Source: a virus
Reading direction: 5' to 3' (one strand)
DNA: 64,000 nucleotides
IMG/VR virus record: IMGVR_UViG_3300034073_003245
Location: 21,717-85,716 of that record
The notes beneath the pieces were generated by a model. It worked only from the letters and a program-made list of their open reading frames with translations, was not told the origin of the DNA and made no database searches. The number at the start of each line of letters is the position of its first letter. Positions within the stretch are counted from its first letter, which is position 1. Shown here piece by piece: positions 32,491-41,737 of the stretch. A program made the position numbers and the translations under genes.

Positions 32491-34560
32491 ATGGCCTGGA
32501 ACTCAACACAGAACAAGTCTCTATCCGGACAGTCTTCTAAGGCTGCAGTTGGCCCTGGGGCGCCTATTGCACAAAACCTGGCACTTGCTGGTCGTCCGTA
32601 CACTGACTCATGGGACATTGAGCGCGTTTACAAAGAGGGCATGCAGAAGGTCACCTGGGTGGCTAGGTGCATTGACGCAATCGCAGGAAACCAAGCAAGA
32701 CTCCCGATTATTCTCCGAAAAGACAATTCTCCGGATGGGGAAGTATTGAGCGGAAGCAAGGCCAAAAACTCCGAACTTCTTAAGATCCTGAATACGAAGA
32801 GCAATATCGGGGAAAACTCATTTATCTTCAGGTACAGGCTTTCATCGCAACTCCTCATGAGTTCTAGGGGCGCTTTCATTGAGAAGATCAGGGGGCGCGA
32901 CGGGAGTATCGTTGGCCTCAACCTTTTGCCGCCACAAGCAACTGCACCAATACCTGATCCAAAGAAGTTTGTTGCTGGCTACGAAGTAAAAATGCCAAAC
33001 GGCGGTGCCGTGTACATGAAGCCTGAAGATGTTGTTTGGGTTCGTCGTCCACACCCGCTTGATCCATACCTTTCGCTCACTCCGCTGGAGGCTGCGGGAA
33101 TCGCGGTTGAAATTGAGAACTTGGCAAAGGTCTACAACAGAAACTTTCTCCTCAATGACGGCAGACCTGGAGGAATCGTTGTTCTTCGTGGCGAGATTGA
33201 CGACGACGACAAAGAAGAAATAAAAAACAGATTCCGTGGAAACCTAACAAAAGCGGGTCAAACAACAGTTATTTCCTCGGACGATGGAGCAGACTTTGTA
33301 GACACTTCGTCAAGCCCGAGAGACGCTGCCTACATACAAATGCGCCAGATCACCAAAGAGGAGATTCTCGCTTCCTTTGGTGTTCCTGAGTCGGTCATCG
33401 GCAATGCCTCGGGCAGAACATTCTCCAATGCTGGCGAAGAAATTAGAGTCTTCTGGAATGAAACAATGCTCCCCCATCTTGAGCCTCTCGCTAGGGCTCT
33501 TGATGAACTTGATGAGCAGTATTACGTTGACTTTGACACAAGCCAGGTACCTGTTCTTATTCTCTACGAACAGGAGAGAATGCGTTACATCAAGGAAGAA
33601 CTTAGCCAGGGGCTTATCAGCGTCAACGAATACAGGATTGCCGCCGGCATGAAGGAAGTTGAGAGCGATCTTGCCGACTCACTTCTGATGAACCCAAACC
33701 TGACCCCCATTGCAAACACAAAAAAGAAGATGGAGGAGCAGACGCAGGCCCAGGTCCAGGGGCCCCCAGGAATGCCGGGGATGCCCCCAGGCGCTCCCCC
33801 GGGGATGCCGCCCGGAATGCCGGGAGCAGGTCCGGTCGGAGCGGGTGGTCCACCGGGGGCGCCAGATCCAACGACCATGGAAGGCGCAATGCAACTCGCC
33901 GGACAAACCCAGGCAATGGCAGAAGATGCTACTGGCACAACAGACCTTCCACCTCTTCCAGTCGCAGAGCCCGAGGTTGCTCCCGCTACCGCATCAGCAC
34001 CTTCGGGCGGAATACAGACGAAGTCTGAAGATGAGTGGGACAAGAAGATTAAGACAACATTTAACAGGTGGACAGAAATCCTTGACAGAAGCCTTGAGAG
34101 GGTTTTTGAGCGCCAACAGAGAGTCGTCCTTGAAAAGGCAACTGGCGCAAAATCTAAAAAACAGATAGAAACCGGTTTGCTGGATGTTGATTCAGTTTTC
34201 TCAATTGACACTTGGGATAAGCAGATGGACGAAGACATCAAGCCAGTTCTTTCTGCAATCATCAATGATGCGCAAGAAACCTACGCAGAAAAAAGCCTCA
34301 TCAAGTCTCACATGAAGAAAGAGGACATAATCGCCCACATTGACTCTCAGATGTTGAGAATCAAAGCGATTAACGAAGAAACATCCTCAGAGATCAGTAG
34401 CGCAATTTTTGCTACACTTTCCATTAGGGACCCCGAAGAGCGAGCAACGGCACTTAGGAGCGCTATTGTCACAACTTTCACCAATCTTCTGGCAAAGAAG
34501 CGTGGACAAATTGCTGAAGACGAAGCCCGTCGTGCCTGGTCAGTTGGTGCCCAAATATAA
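32491..34560 (+). CDS. Portal protein with MuF-like C-terminal extension
   Basis: A 689-residue protein. Residues 1-410 match the HK97-type portal: VTWVARCIDAIAGNQARLP, SSQLLMSSRGAFIEKI, EDVVWVRRPHPLDPYLSLTP, FLLNDGRPGGIVVLRG, ASFGVPESVIGNASGRTFSN. About residues 420-460 are Gly/Pro/Met-rich (GPPGMPGMPPGAPPGMPPG). Then comes a helical C-terminus (DEWDKKIKTTFNRWTEILDR, TLSIRDPEERATALRSAIV, AEDEARRAWSVGAQI) that resembles MuF/gp7-like minor head proteins, which are often separate genes. The fusion of portal and MuF-like part by a flexible linker is unusual. Confidence 0.88.
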   Translation: MAWNSTQNKSLSGQSSKAAVGPGAPIAQNLALAGRPYTDSWDIERVYKEGMQKVTWVARCIDAIAGNQARLPIILRKDNSPDGEVLSGSKAKNSELLKILNTKSNIGENSFIFRYRLSSQLLMSSRGAFIEKIRGRDGSIVGLNLLPPQATAPIPDPKKFVAGYEVKMPNGGAVYMKPEDVVWVRRPHPLDPYLSLTPLEAAGIAVEIENLAKVYNRNFLLNDGRPGGIVVLRGEIDDDDKEEIKNRFRGNLTKAGQTTVISSDDGADFVDTSSSPRDAAYIQMRQITKEEILASFGVPESVIGNASGRTFSNAGEEIRVFWNETMLPHLEPLARALDELDEQYYVDFDTSQVPVLILYEQERMRYIKEELSQGLISVNEYRIAAGMKEVESDLADSLLMNPNLTPIANTKKKMEEQTQAQVQGPPGMPGMPPGAPPGMPPGMPGAGPVGAGGPPGAPDPTTMEGAMQLAGQTQAMAEDATGTTDLPPLPVAEPEVAPATASAPSGGIQTKSEDEWDKKIKTTFNRWTEILDRSLERVFERQQRVVLEKATGAKSKKQIETGLLDVDSVFSIDTWDKQMDEDIKPVLSAIINDAQETYAEKSLIKSHMKKEDIIAHIDSQMLRIKAINEETSSEISSAIFATLSIRDPEERATALRSAIVTTFTNLLAKKRGQIAEDEARRAWSVGAQI

Positions 34561-34669
34561 ATCTGTAAATTAGCCAAATAATTTAAAGATTTATCAATAT
34601 CTTCAAATTGATACTTCCCTTCGTGCCGGTTTTTATGACCTATTATTTTTGAAGTCACCGAGGAGTCGT

Positions 34670-37600
34670 ATGTCATATAGCAACATTGAGTTCAAGTCAA
34701 ACCCGGGCCAATTCAACATTGACGAGGCCCAGGGCATCGTTGAGTGTTTCGTGGCGGGCATTGGCAACAAAGACTCGGTAGGCGACGTTCTTGTTCCTGG
34801 AGCATTTTCAGAAAGCCTTAAGAGAAGAAAGCCTCGCGTTGTGTGGGGCCACAACTGGAATGACCCAATTGGAAAAGTCCTAGAGATTTATGAGGTTGGC
34901 CCTGGAGACGCCAGACTCCCACAGAAGATGCGCCAGGCCGGAATCGGCGGTCTTTACGCCAAAGTGCAATTCAACCTGAATTCGGAGAAGGGTCGCGAGG
35001 CTTTTGCCAACGTGGCTTTCTTCGGCCATGAGCAAGAGTGGTCAATTGGATACAAGACCATTGACTCAATCCATGACCCAGGCGTCAAGGCGAACATCCT
35101 CAAGGAAGTTGAACTTTACGAAGTTTCGCCAGTTCTTCACGGCGCCAACCAGTTGACTGGCACAATTTCTGTAAAGTCAGACGATCTGGCCCTGGCCGAT
35201 GCAGAAAAGGGTTGGGGCATGGGGATGCCACACCACATGATGGGCATGAAGCCGCAGCAACCACAGGTCATCGTTATTAGAGAAGACGACGATGATGATG
35301 ACAAGTACGAGTCTGAGAAGCCGATTTTTGCCGAGGGGCTCGCTCAGCCGATTGGCGGACAACAGCGACGTATGCTTGAAAAAGAAATCGCTGAAAGAAC
35401 CGGTTCTCAAATCCGCCTAATTGAGGCGACCGAAAACACGGCAGTTTTTTCAAGAATGATGCCTACTGGCGGAACAATGGTTTTCCGCGTCAGTTATCAC
35501 ACCCCTGACAATTTCAGAACTTTTATGTTTGGCAAGCCGGAACTTGCAGACGGCCAAGTGACAATGCCGGGTGCGACGCAAAAGCCAAGAACGGTTGTTC
35601 CCTCCCAGATGCCATCAATGCCCATGCAGGTTAAGCCCGGCTATTCGCAAGACGAAATGGGGATGTATTCATTCCCTAAGTCTGGTGAGACGGAAAAGTC
35701 TGATCTAGGTTCCCAGATTCAGGCCATTGAGGACATCCTCATGGCTGAAACTGAGGAAAAAGTTGGCAGAACCCTCAATAGAAGAAATCTTTCAAAACTG
35801 AAGTCAGTCATGGAGAGCCTTCAAGAAATAATTGCTTCTGCTGAAAAGGAAATGGACACAAAGGGGTACGTGATCCCGGTTCCATTGGAAGAGGCATTTA
35901 GCACCAAGCAACTTCTAGATCCAATCTTTGACTATCACAGAGTTGAGACTCAAGTTACAGAAGACGGAATTGTCATTACTTCCGGAGTTACACAGGAATT
36001 CATAGAGGCAATTGGCGTTGCCGAAAAAGCGCTCGGGCGCACGCTGAGGGGCGGCCCGGGAAAAGCGCGCCGCGCCGGGCGCGGCCTGGCGGCACGCTTT
36101 GATCCAAACGCCTGGGACGGAGACGGAGACGGCTTAGTTCAGGAAGGTACACCTTTCCAGCGTCCTGCGATTCCAGGAGTTAACGACCGTTCAACTCGCG
36201 GAAGAGTTGACCCAGCAGCAGCAACACAGGCCTGGCAAACAGGTCAGCGCGGAATGGCTTCGCGCGGCGGTCGCCGTATCACCTTGGGCAATGCGAACCC
36301 GAATAGTTTGGGCCCGATGTACGGCTATGACCCAGAAGAGCAGGACTTCAGTTCTGAATCTTATTGGGAAGAAGTTTTTACAGACAGCGACGATATGTTG
36401 CCGTTTTTTCAGGAATGGCTTGAAAAGGAAAAAGGCAAAGAAGCGCTCTGGCATGAACTATCAGATGATGAATTTGAAGAATTGGTTGATAAGTGGAAGT
36501 CAAGCGATGCGTTTGAAAAAGACGTAAAACGCTACGCTGAAATTCAGGCCGATGAAGGAATAGAAGATGGCGAAGCATTTAGGTCCCTATTCAAGCGGTC
36601 AACGCTTGACAAAGTGTGGGTAAGAAACGAACCCAAAGAACGCGGGATGGCATCTCGCGCCGATGTTTTGACAGATCTGGCCATAGATAGCGACGTATCT
36701 GAAGCAATAGATTCTATTGTCAGAGAAGTGCTTGTTTATTCTGGGACAGGGGATAAAGACAAGATTTCTGACTTGGTTTCAGACGCGGCCAGAGAGATTC
36801 TTGACTCCATTAATTTTGACTCCATCAAAGACAGCCCTGGTAAAGCAGTTTCTGATTTCAGAAAAAAACTTGTGGAAACACTGTCAGACGAGGACTTTTT
36901 GCGCGAAGCAATGAGGAAAAAGGACGCAATTAATGAGTTTGTTGATGGTTTATACGACGCCGTAAATTCTGCTTTTGAAAAATATGAAGATCATCTCAAA
37001 AAAACTGGTGGAGACTTTGAAGACTTTGCCGATTTGAAATTTGAACTCCTTGATGACCTTGACGGAAGAGTTTCTAAAATTCTCAATTCATCGCGCAAAT
37101 TATTTGGCGAACTAAAATCAAAGAAAACTGAAGACGAATATAAGTCCAGAGATGAACGTAGAAAGTTAATTGCCTCAATACGGGCAGGGGAACTTCCTAA
37201 AGACTGGAGAGGTAGAGAGACAGAAGACCTAGTGGATGGTCGTGTTGCGTATGAGGAAGCACTTGAAGAAATTGTAAACAACAGCCCAGATGCAGACATT
37301 GACGAGTTGATGTCTGACTATATTGAGGCCGTCAGAGAGGGCGCTAGGAAAAATCCGGACAACAGAGTCCTCGCAGTCCTTGCTGATGTGTACGGAGATG
37401 ATGGGAAAATAACAGACGAAGAACTCAAGAGAAACCTGCAGGACGTAGCAAGACGCTCTCCATTTAACAAAAAGAGGGGCAGAAATGAGAAAGAAGTTCT
37501 TCGCGGCATGGCATCTCGCGGTGGCGGGCGTCCTGGCGACCCGATAACCGACCAAGAGCGCAATAAGGTCAAGAGAGACAGCACTGCCGTATCAATGTTC

Positions 37601-40600
37601 AAAGAGTCAACAGACTACGACAATGCTTTTAATTCTTGGCAAAAAGCCAACCCTGGAAAGTCGGAAAAAGACTTTGAAAAGTCGCCGGAATTTACTGATG
37701 CACTGGTTGAGTTTGACAGATACCTGCTTGACCAAGCATCAAAGGCCACGGGGATTCGCTACAGCAGAACCATGCCATATAGCGGTGGTCCAATTTCTCT
37801 TGAGCAAATGACTGCTAAGCAAATTCTCAGAGACAGAATGTCTGGGATGTCTCTTGATGATGTCGCTGAAAAAATGAATCTGTCTCGCGAGAAAGTCAGA
37901 TCGCTTGAGGCTCAGGAAGTTATGCGCCTGAGAGATGATGCTTCACCTAGAGAAATACTTGCCTACAGAACAATGGGCTTGAGCCTTGAAGACACAGGTC
38001 GTCTCTTTGGCATGCGCCCAGAGGACGTGCGCAAAGCAGAAGCCAAAGAGATGGCCGACATCCGCAAGGATATGGACGACAACAAACTTATTGAACTCCG
38101 GATGATGGGCTTTTCTCTTGATGATCTCGCAGAAATCACCGGAGCCAGTAGGGAAGATCTTCGTAAGCGGGAAATACAAAGACTAAGAAGAGGCCCAGAA
38201 GACGGTGGCGGCGCGCGCGGAATGGCTAGCCGTGGAAGGTCAGAAGACTTTGACGGCGGGTATGACGAGGCGTACGGTCCGACACCCCCCATAACAAGAA
38301 GGCCGCCGGTCGGAGAATGGGATGTCCTCGTGGGTGAAGAAGCCTACGAGAGAGAAGATGCCAGCAGGCAGCAACGCGGCATGGCAAGCCAAAACGTTAG
38401 ACCAAACGCCGGTCTAGTTAAGTACTCAACAGATCTATTGAATGAAAAACTTGAAGACCTGGACTCAGATCCTCAACCAGGAATGGCCGGAGCGACCCTT
38501 GATAAGACATGGGCAGAGGGAGTGCTTGATGGGCTTCGTGACGGCAGACTTTCATCTGATGACGCAATCAACATCATTGGCCTAGCAGGCAACGATGTCT
38601 TTAACGAAGGCAAGAAGCCAGAAGGCGAAAGAAACCAGGCACTCATTGATTCACGTATCAAGTTGAGCAAGAGGCTAAGAAGGTCTGTCGTTGATTCAAT
38701 GTCCGAGGGCGACATGGAGGAATACCAGGCAAATCGCCGCAGAAGAATGGGTGCTGATCGTGGAATGAGAAGCACTCTTTCTGAGGCAAACAGAAGGAGG
38801 GATGCCGGCCTTACTCCAGGCACTGGTGATCCATCCCCGGGAACACGTGGCCAAAGAGTGGCATCAAGTGGCGGCGAGTACAAGCCGAACACAGAAGAAA
38901 GAGATGCTGCGATTATTCAAAGGCTGAGAGACATAGGCCTTAGCGATGATGAAATTTCCGAATTGACTGGAATAGACAATCTTCCAGACGCAGAAAGAGG
39001 AATGGCATCAAGAGAAATAAAACTAAACAATCGGCAGATTGATAACGCCTTATCAGAACTTGACAATTTGACAGATGATCGTGGTTATGAAGATTGGGAA
39101 TCAATCCAAAAACTGCGTCAGCAATTGTCGGACGCCAAAGACAACAACGGAGTTTTTTCTCCTTCTGAGAGGGATATTGAGGACTATCTTGACGAACTAG
39201 AAAAACTTGAAGATGCAGGATTTGACGACTGGGAAGGTCTGTCAATGATCCGTTCTATTATTAGTGATTCTAGGGGCGAACGTGGCATGCGCTCAAGAAA
39301 CTCCGAAATAGATATGACCCTTGAGGAATACGGTCAACTTCTTGACACTCTTGACAAATATGTTGACGGAAGCGCGGGCGAGGGAGTCGGCGCTGATGAC
39401 GACATGCGTGTTCTTCAGCAGGTAATGGACAAACTTGAGGCGAGCCAAAACGCCAATGACGCAGTTGAACTAACGTCTGACGAAATTTCTGACTATCTAG
39501 ACAGTCTTAAGAATATCCGCGACAACGGTCCAATGGAGGACGCGACTTCTGGCGACAAGGCTAATATCAACAAGTTGATCTCAGCCCTTGAGGGGGCTAG
39601 GGATTCACGGGATGGATCCTACGAGACGCCGGCATTAAGGCGTTCCGGCGCAAGAATTAGCGACCAGCAGGGAAGGGCGTTTAGGTCATCAAGCGGAACT
39701 GTTAACCCTCACGAAAAAATTGAGATGACCCTCAACGGCGATGATATCTCAGCAATGGTTGAAGACATTGACGCGCTTCTGAAACAAACCCCAAATTCCG
39801 CAGCACTTAAGGCTGCTAGAGAAAAGTTCTCAAAGGCCAAGACTGGTGAAAAGATCACCATGGATAAAGACGAGTACGAGCAACTCTACAAAGACATTGA
39901 GACAGCAAAAACGCAGGGCAATAGGGTCACTTCTGAACTCGCATCACTTCTTGACCAGGCAGCAGAAAGCAAAGATGGCAAGTACGTTGACCCCAACCTA
40001 AGAGGACGCGGCGGTATGGCGTCTCGTAATAATGGGGCTCCTTCAGACATTACAGAGGCAATGCAGAAGGAATACATCTTCTGGGCCAGAAATAACCCAA
40101 ATCTTTTTGTCGCTCAAAGAATCCTGAAGAAGTACGACGATAACGATGGACAATTGTCCGCTAGGGACTGGAGAGCGCTTGACACTCTCTACACGAACTT
40201 AAGCCCACGTGGAGGCGGTCGTCGCTCTGGAATGAGATCTCGTTCGGGCCGTGATGCGGAAATAGAGAAACAGAAAAAAATAGACGCCGAAAGAATGCGA
40301 TCAGGCTCCACCACGGGATCGGAGAGCGAAAGAATTGGCAGATCTTCAGAGGGAACTGGAGTCTCAGCCAGTGGTCTTGGAGACATTGGCATTCGTGGTG
40401 AAGGCGCAAGCCAGAGGACAGAAACACCTGGCCCTTCAGAGAAGAAATTTACAGGGAAGTCATTCAATGAAGTCCAACCAGATAACTGGGAATCTCTTGA
40501 CATTGAGGAGAAGTACGACTGGCTATTCAGCAATGGCAAGCCGGAGGTTTCAGGAATGTCGCCGGCGGCCTATGAGGGCGCTCTCAAGAAGTTAATTGCG

Positions 40601-41566
40601 GAAGAAGAGGCTCTTGAAAAGGCCAATACCCGCAGAGCCAGAAGAGCAGGGGCGGGCCAAGATCGCGGAATGGCATCACGTGGAAGAACCCCGAGTCAAA
40701 ATGCCACCTATGACTGGGTTAACAATTTAAGCAGCCCTACTGAAAAATGGCTTGAAGAAAAGAATAAAGCAACCCTTGATTCGTATAAGGAATGGAAAAA
40801 AAACCTGGGAACTATAACCCCAGGAGGACAAGCGCCAGAGATGCTCAGGGGCATGTCTTCTCGCTCCGGTGGTTCTGGTCGCCAGGGAAGAACAATGATT
40901 ACCGACGAAGCAACATACTTCGGTGAGATTGAGAAGAACCTCCCAGTTGAGATAAGAAAAGCAACAGAAGCAAAAGAATCAAAAATTTCCCAAGCATTAT
41001 CGCTGCTGCAGGACATTATCAAGAAACAAGAAGCATCAAAGACCGGTTCAAGAAGAACCAATACGGGAAGCATTTTTGTAACAGCCGACGAGGCTGATCG
41101 TATTCTTGATGCGCTTATGTGGGTTATTGATAGACAGGTCCAAAGAAATGGCAACGAAGAAAGAATATCTGCTTTTGCAAAACTGGTTGACAAGATGGCA
41201 CAAGCCGCCATGTCAACTTTTGTAAACAGAGACACATCAGAAATCGGTTCTCGCACTACAAAAAGAACCAACAGCCGAGGAAAAGAAGTTGAGATCCCCG
41301 ATGCCGGTATAGGCCTGCCAAGAGGAATGGCTTCTAGTTCTAATTTAGGCGGTTACAATAGACGCAGAACACAAGCGGCGGACAAAAAATTTGAAGACAT
41401 CCTTCGTGAGGAAGTTGAAACAAAATTGACTCCAGATCAGCAGAAAAGATACAGCAAACTATACGAAGCAGAAATGGCCAAGTACGGCGGCGCTGGGCTG
41501 GCATTAAAGAGACAAGAAAAAAAAGAAATACACCAAAGAATCATGAAAGAAATTCTCGGCCAGTAA
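34670..41566 (+). CDS. Prohead protease fused to a giant RGMASR-repeat polyprotein
   Basis: A 2,298-residue protein; the ATG at 34670 follows GAGGAG, so a longer TTG-led frame is rejected. Residues 1-165 are an HK97-type (S78) prohead protease with H61 (VVWGHNWNDPIGK), S125 (EWSIGYK) and E151 (LYEVSPVLHGAN). About residues 365-475 are helical (KVGRTLNRRNLSKLKSVM). At 478 it has an acidic loop DPNAWDGDGDGLVQEGT. From there on the motif RGMASR or a variant recurs 13 times (residues 527, 658, 945, 1183, 1236, 1364, 1443, 1538, 1781, 1853, 1999, 2060, 2218), separating 50-290-residue, mostly acidic helical segments. Ordinary prohead proteases are about 200-400 residues. This one may mature itself and neighbours; that is inference. 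Confidence 0.9.
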   Translation: MSYSNIEFKSNPGQFNIDEAQGIVECFVAGIGNKDSVGDVLVPGAFSESLKRRKPRVVWGHNWNDPIGKVLEIYEVGPGDARLPQKMRQAGIGGLYAKVQFNLNSEKGREAFANVAFFGHEQEWSIGYKTIDSIHDPGVKANILKEVELYEVSPVLHGANQLTGTISVKSDDLALADAEKGWGMGMPHHMMGMKPQQPQVIVIREDDDDDDKYESEKPIFAEGLAQPIGGQQRRMLEKEIAERTGSQIRLIEATENTAVFSRMMPTGGTMVFRVSYHTPDNFRTFMFGKPELADGQVTMPGATQKPRTVVPSQMPSMPMQVKPGYSQDEMGMYSFPKSGETEKSDLGSQIQAIEDILMAETEEKVGRTLNRRNLSKLKSVMESLQEIIASAEKEMDTKGYVIPVPLEEAFSTKQLLDPIFDYHRVETQVTEDGIVITSGVTQEFIEAIGVAEKALGRTLRGGPGKARRAGRGLAARFDPNAWDGDGDGLVQEGTPFQRPAIPGVNDRSTRGRVDPAAATQAWQTGQRGMASRGGRRITLGNANPNSLGPMYGYDPEEQDFSSESYWEEVFTDSDDMLPFFQEWLEKEKGKEALWHELSDDEFEELVDKWKSSDAFEKDVKRYAEIQADEGIEDGEAFRSLFKRSTLDKVWVRNEPKERGMASRADVLTDLAIDSDVSEAIDSIVREVLVYSGTGDKDKISDLVSDAAREILDSINFDSIKDSPGKAVSDFRKKLVETLSDEDFLREAMRKKDAINEFVDGLYDAVNSAFEKYEDHLKKTGGDFEDFADLKFELLDDLDGRVSKILNSSRKLFGELKSKKTEDEYKSRDERRKLIASIRAGELPKDWRGRETEDLVDGRVAYEEALEEIVNNSPDADIDELMSDYIEAVREGARKNPDNRVLAVLADVYGDDGKITDEELKRNLQDVARRSPFNKKRGRNEKEVLRGMASRGGGRPGDPITDQERNKVKRDSTAVSMFKESTDYDNAFNSWQKANPGKSEKDFEKSPEFTDALVEFDRYLLDQASKATGIRYSRTMPYSGGPISLEQMTAKQILRDRMSGMSLDDVAEKMNLSREKVRSLEAQEVMRLRDDASPREILAYRTMGLSLEDTGRLFGMRPEDVRKAEAKEMADIRKDMDDNKLIELRMMGFSLDDLAEITGASREDLRKREIQRLRRGPEDGGGARGMASRGRSEDFDGGYDEAYGPTPPITRRPPVGEWDVLVGEEAYEREDASRQQRGMASQNVRPNAGLVKYSTDLLNEKLEDLDSDPQPGMAGATLDKTWAEGVLDGLRDGRLSSDDAINIIGLAGNDVFNEGKKPEGERNQALIDSRIKLSKRLRRSVVDSMSEGDMEEYQANRRRRMGADRGMRSTLSEANRRRDAGLTPGTGDPSPGTRGQRVASSGGEYKPNTEERDAAIIQRLRDIGLSDDEISELTGIDNLPDAERGMASREIKLNNRQIDNALSELDNLTDDRGYEDWESIQKLRQQLSDAKDNNGVFSPSERDIEDYLDELEKLEDAGFDDWEGLSMIRSIISDSRGERGMRSRNSEIDMTLEEYGQLLDTLDKYVDGSAGEGVGADDDMRVLQQVMDKLEASQNANDAVELTSDEISDYLDSLKNIRDNGPMEDATSGDKANINKLISALEGARDSRDGSYETPALRRSGARISDQQGRAFRSSSGTVNPHEKIEMTLNGDDISAMVEDIDALLKQTPNSAALKAAREKFSKAKTGEKITMDKDEYEQLYKDIETAKTQGNRVTSELASLLDQAAESKDGKYVDPNLRGRGGMASRNNGAPSDITEAMQKEYIFWARNNPNLFVAQRILKKYDDNDGQLSARDWRALDTLYTNLSPRGGGRRSGMRSRSGRDAEIEKQKKIDAERMRSGSTTGSESERIGRSSEGTGVSASGLGDIGIRGEGASQRTETPGPSEKKFTGKSFNEVQPDNWESLDIEEKYDWLFSNGKPEVSGMSPAAYEGALKKLIAEEEALEKANTRRARRAGAGQDRGMASRGRTPSQNATYDWVNNLSSPTEKWLEEKNKATLDSYKEWKKNLGTITPGGQAPEMLRGMSSRSGGSGRQGRTMITDEATYFGEIEKNLPVEIRKATEAKESKISQALSLLQDIIKKQEASKTGSRRTNTGSIFVTADEADRILDALMWVIDRQVQRNGNEERISAFAKLVDKMAQAAMSTFVNRDTSEIGSRTTKRTNSRGKEVEIPDAGIGLPRGMASSSNLGGYNRRRTQAADKKFEDILREEVETKLTPDQQKRYSKLYEAEMAKYGGAGLALKRQEKKEIHQRIMKEILGQ
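36101..36265 (+). repeat. Acidic-loop plus RGMASR module, copy 1
   Basis: This part of the giant protease protein encodes DPNAWDGDGDGLVQEGTP, then FQRPAIPGVNDRSTRG, an Ala-rich spacer and RGMASR. Copies are at 52600-52842 and 56437-56679 in two other proteins. Copies 1 and 2 keep the amino acids but differ at many third bases, so selection acts on the protein. The D-x-D-x-D-G spacing looks like a calcium-binding loop. Copy 3 is more diverged and its cleavage-like motif reads RGMASF. Confidence 0.8.
37808..38192 (+). repeat. Three tandem helix-turn-helix-like repeats in the polyprotein
   Basis: Residues about 1047-1174 contain three aligned units of about 37 residues: MSGMSLDDVAEKMNLSREKV, MGLSLEDTGRLFGMRPEDV and MMGFSLDDLAEITGASREDL, each followed by a charged helix. 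Each unit has the helix-turn-helix look of sigma-factor region 4 or small regulators. The segment lies between the RGMASR sites at residues 945 and 1183, so cleavage would release it as one piece. A DNA-binding role is inferred only. Confidence 0.6.
39014..40010 (+). repeat. Tandem helical repeats in the polyprotein
   Basis: Between RGMASR sites at residues 1443 and 1781 the protein holds repeated helical units with matched phrases: NRQIDNALSELDNLTDDRG, then DIEDYLDELEKLEDAGFDD; TLEEYGQLLDTLDKYVDG, then DEISDYLDSLKNIRDNGPM; and DISAMVEDIDALLKQTPNS, then DEYEQLYKDIETAKTQGN. The pattern is a pair of helices with a Ser/Thr-x-x-E/D-x-I/Y cap. They look like copies of one small helical domain. Function unknown. 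Confidence 0.55.
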
Positions 41567-41690
41567 AAATTCCAAAATCTTGTCAAAGATTAAAAGAAAG
41601 ATAGACTAATACAAATAATCGCATTTACTCTCTGCGCACAGCGGAGTTAGTGCTAAGTTATACTTTTACCAAGAAGTTCATATTTGTGTA

Positions 41691-41720
41691 TTGACAGTTT
41701 TTCCTGTCTTGTCGCATAAA
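41691..41720 (+). promoter_or_regulatory. Sigma70-like promoter before the acidic protein gene
   Basis: A perfect -35 box TTGACA at 41691-41696 is followed after 18 bases by CATAAA at 41715-41720. The gene's AGGAG (41724-41728) and ATG (41738) lie directly after, so any transcript would have a very short leader. The whole gap 41567-41737 contains no gene. A weak AT hairpin at 41576-41591 follows the giant gene. Confidence 0.45.
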
Positions 41721-41737
41721 ACCAGGAGTAAGAAAAA

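Noticed and set aside
41576-41591. AATCTT/AAGATT hairpin after the giant protease gene as a terminator
   Set aside because: The stem is AT-only and short, with no T-run, so it is too weak to call.
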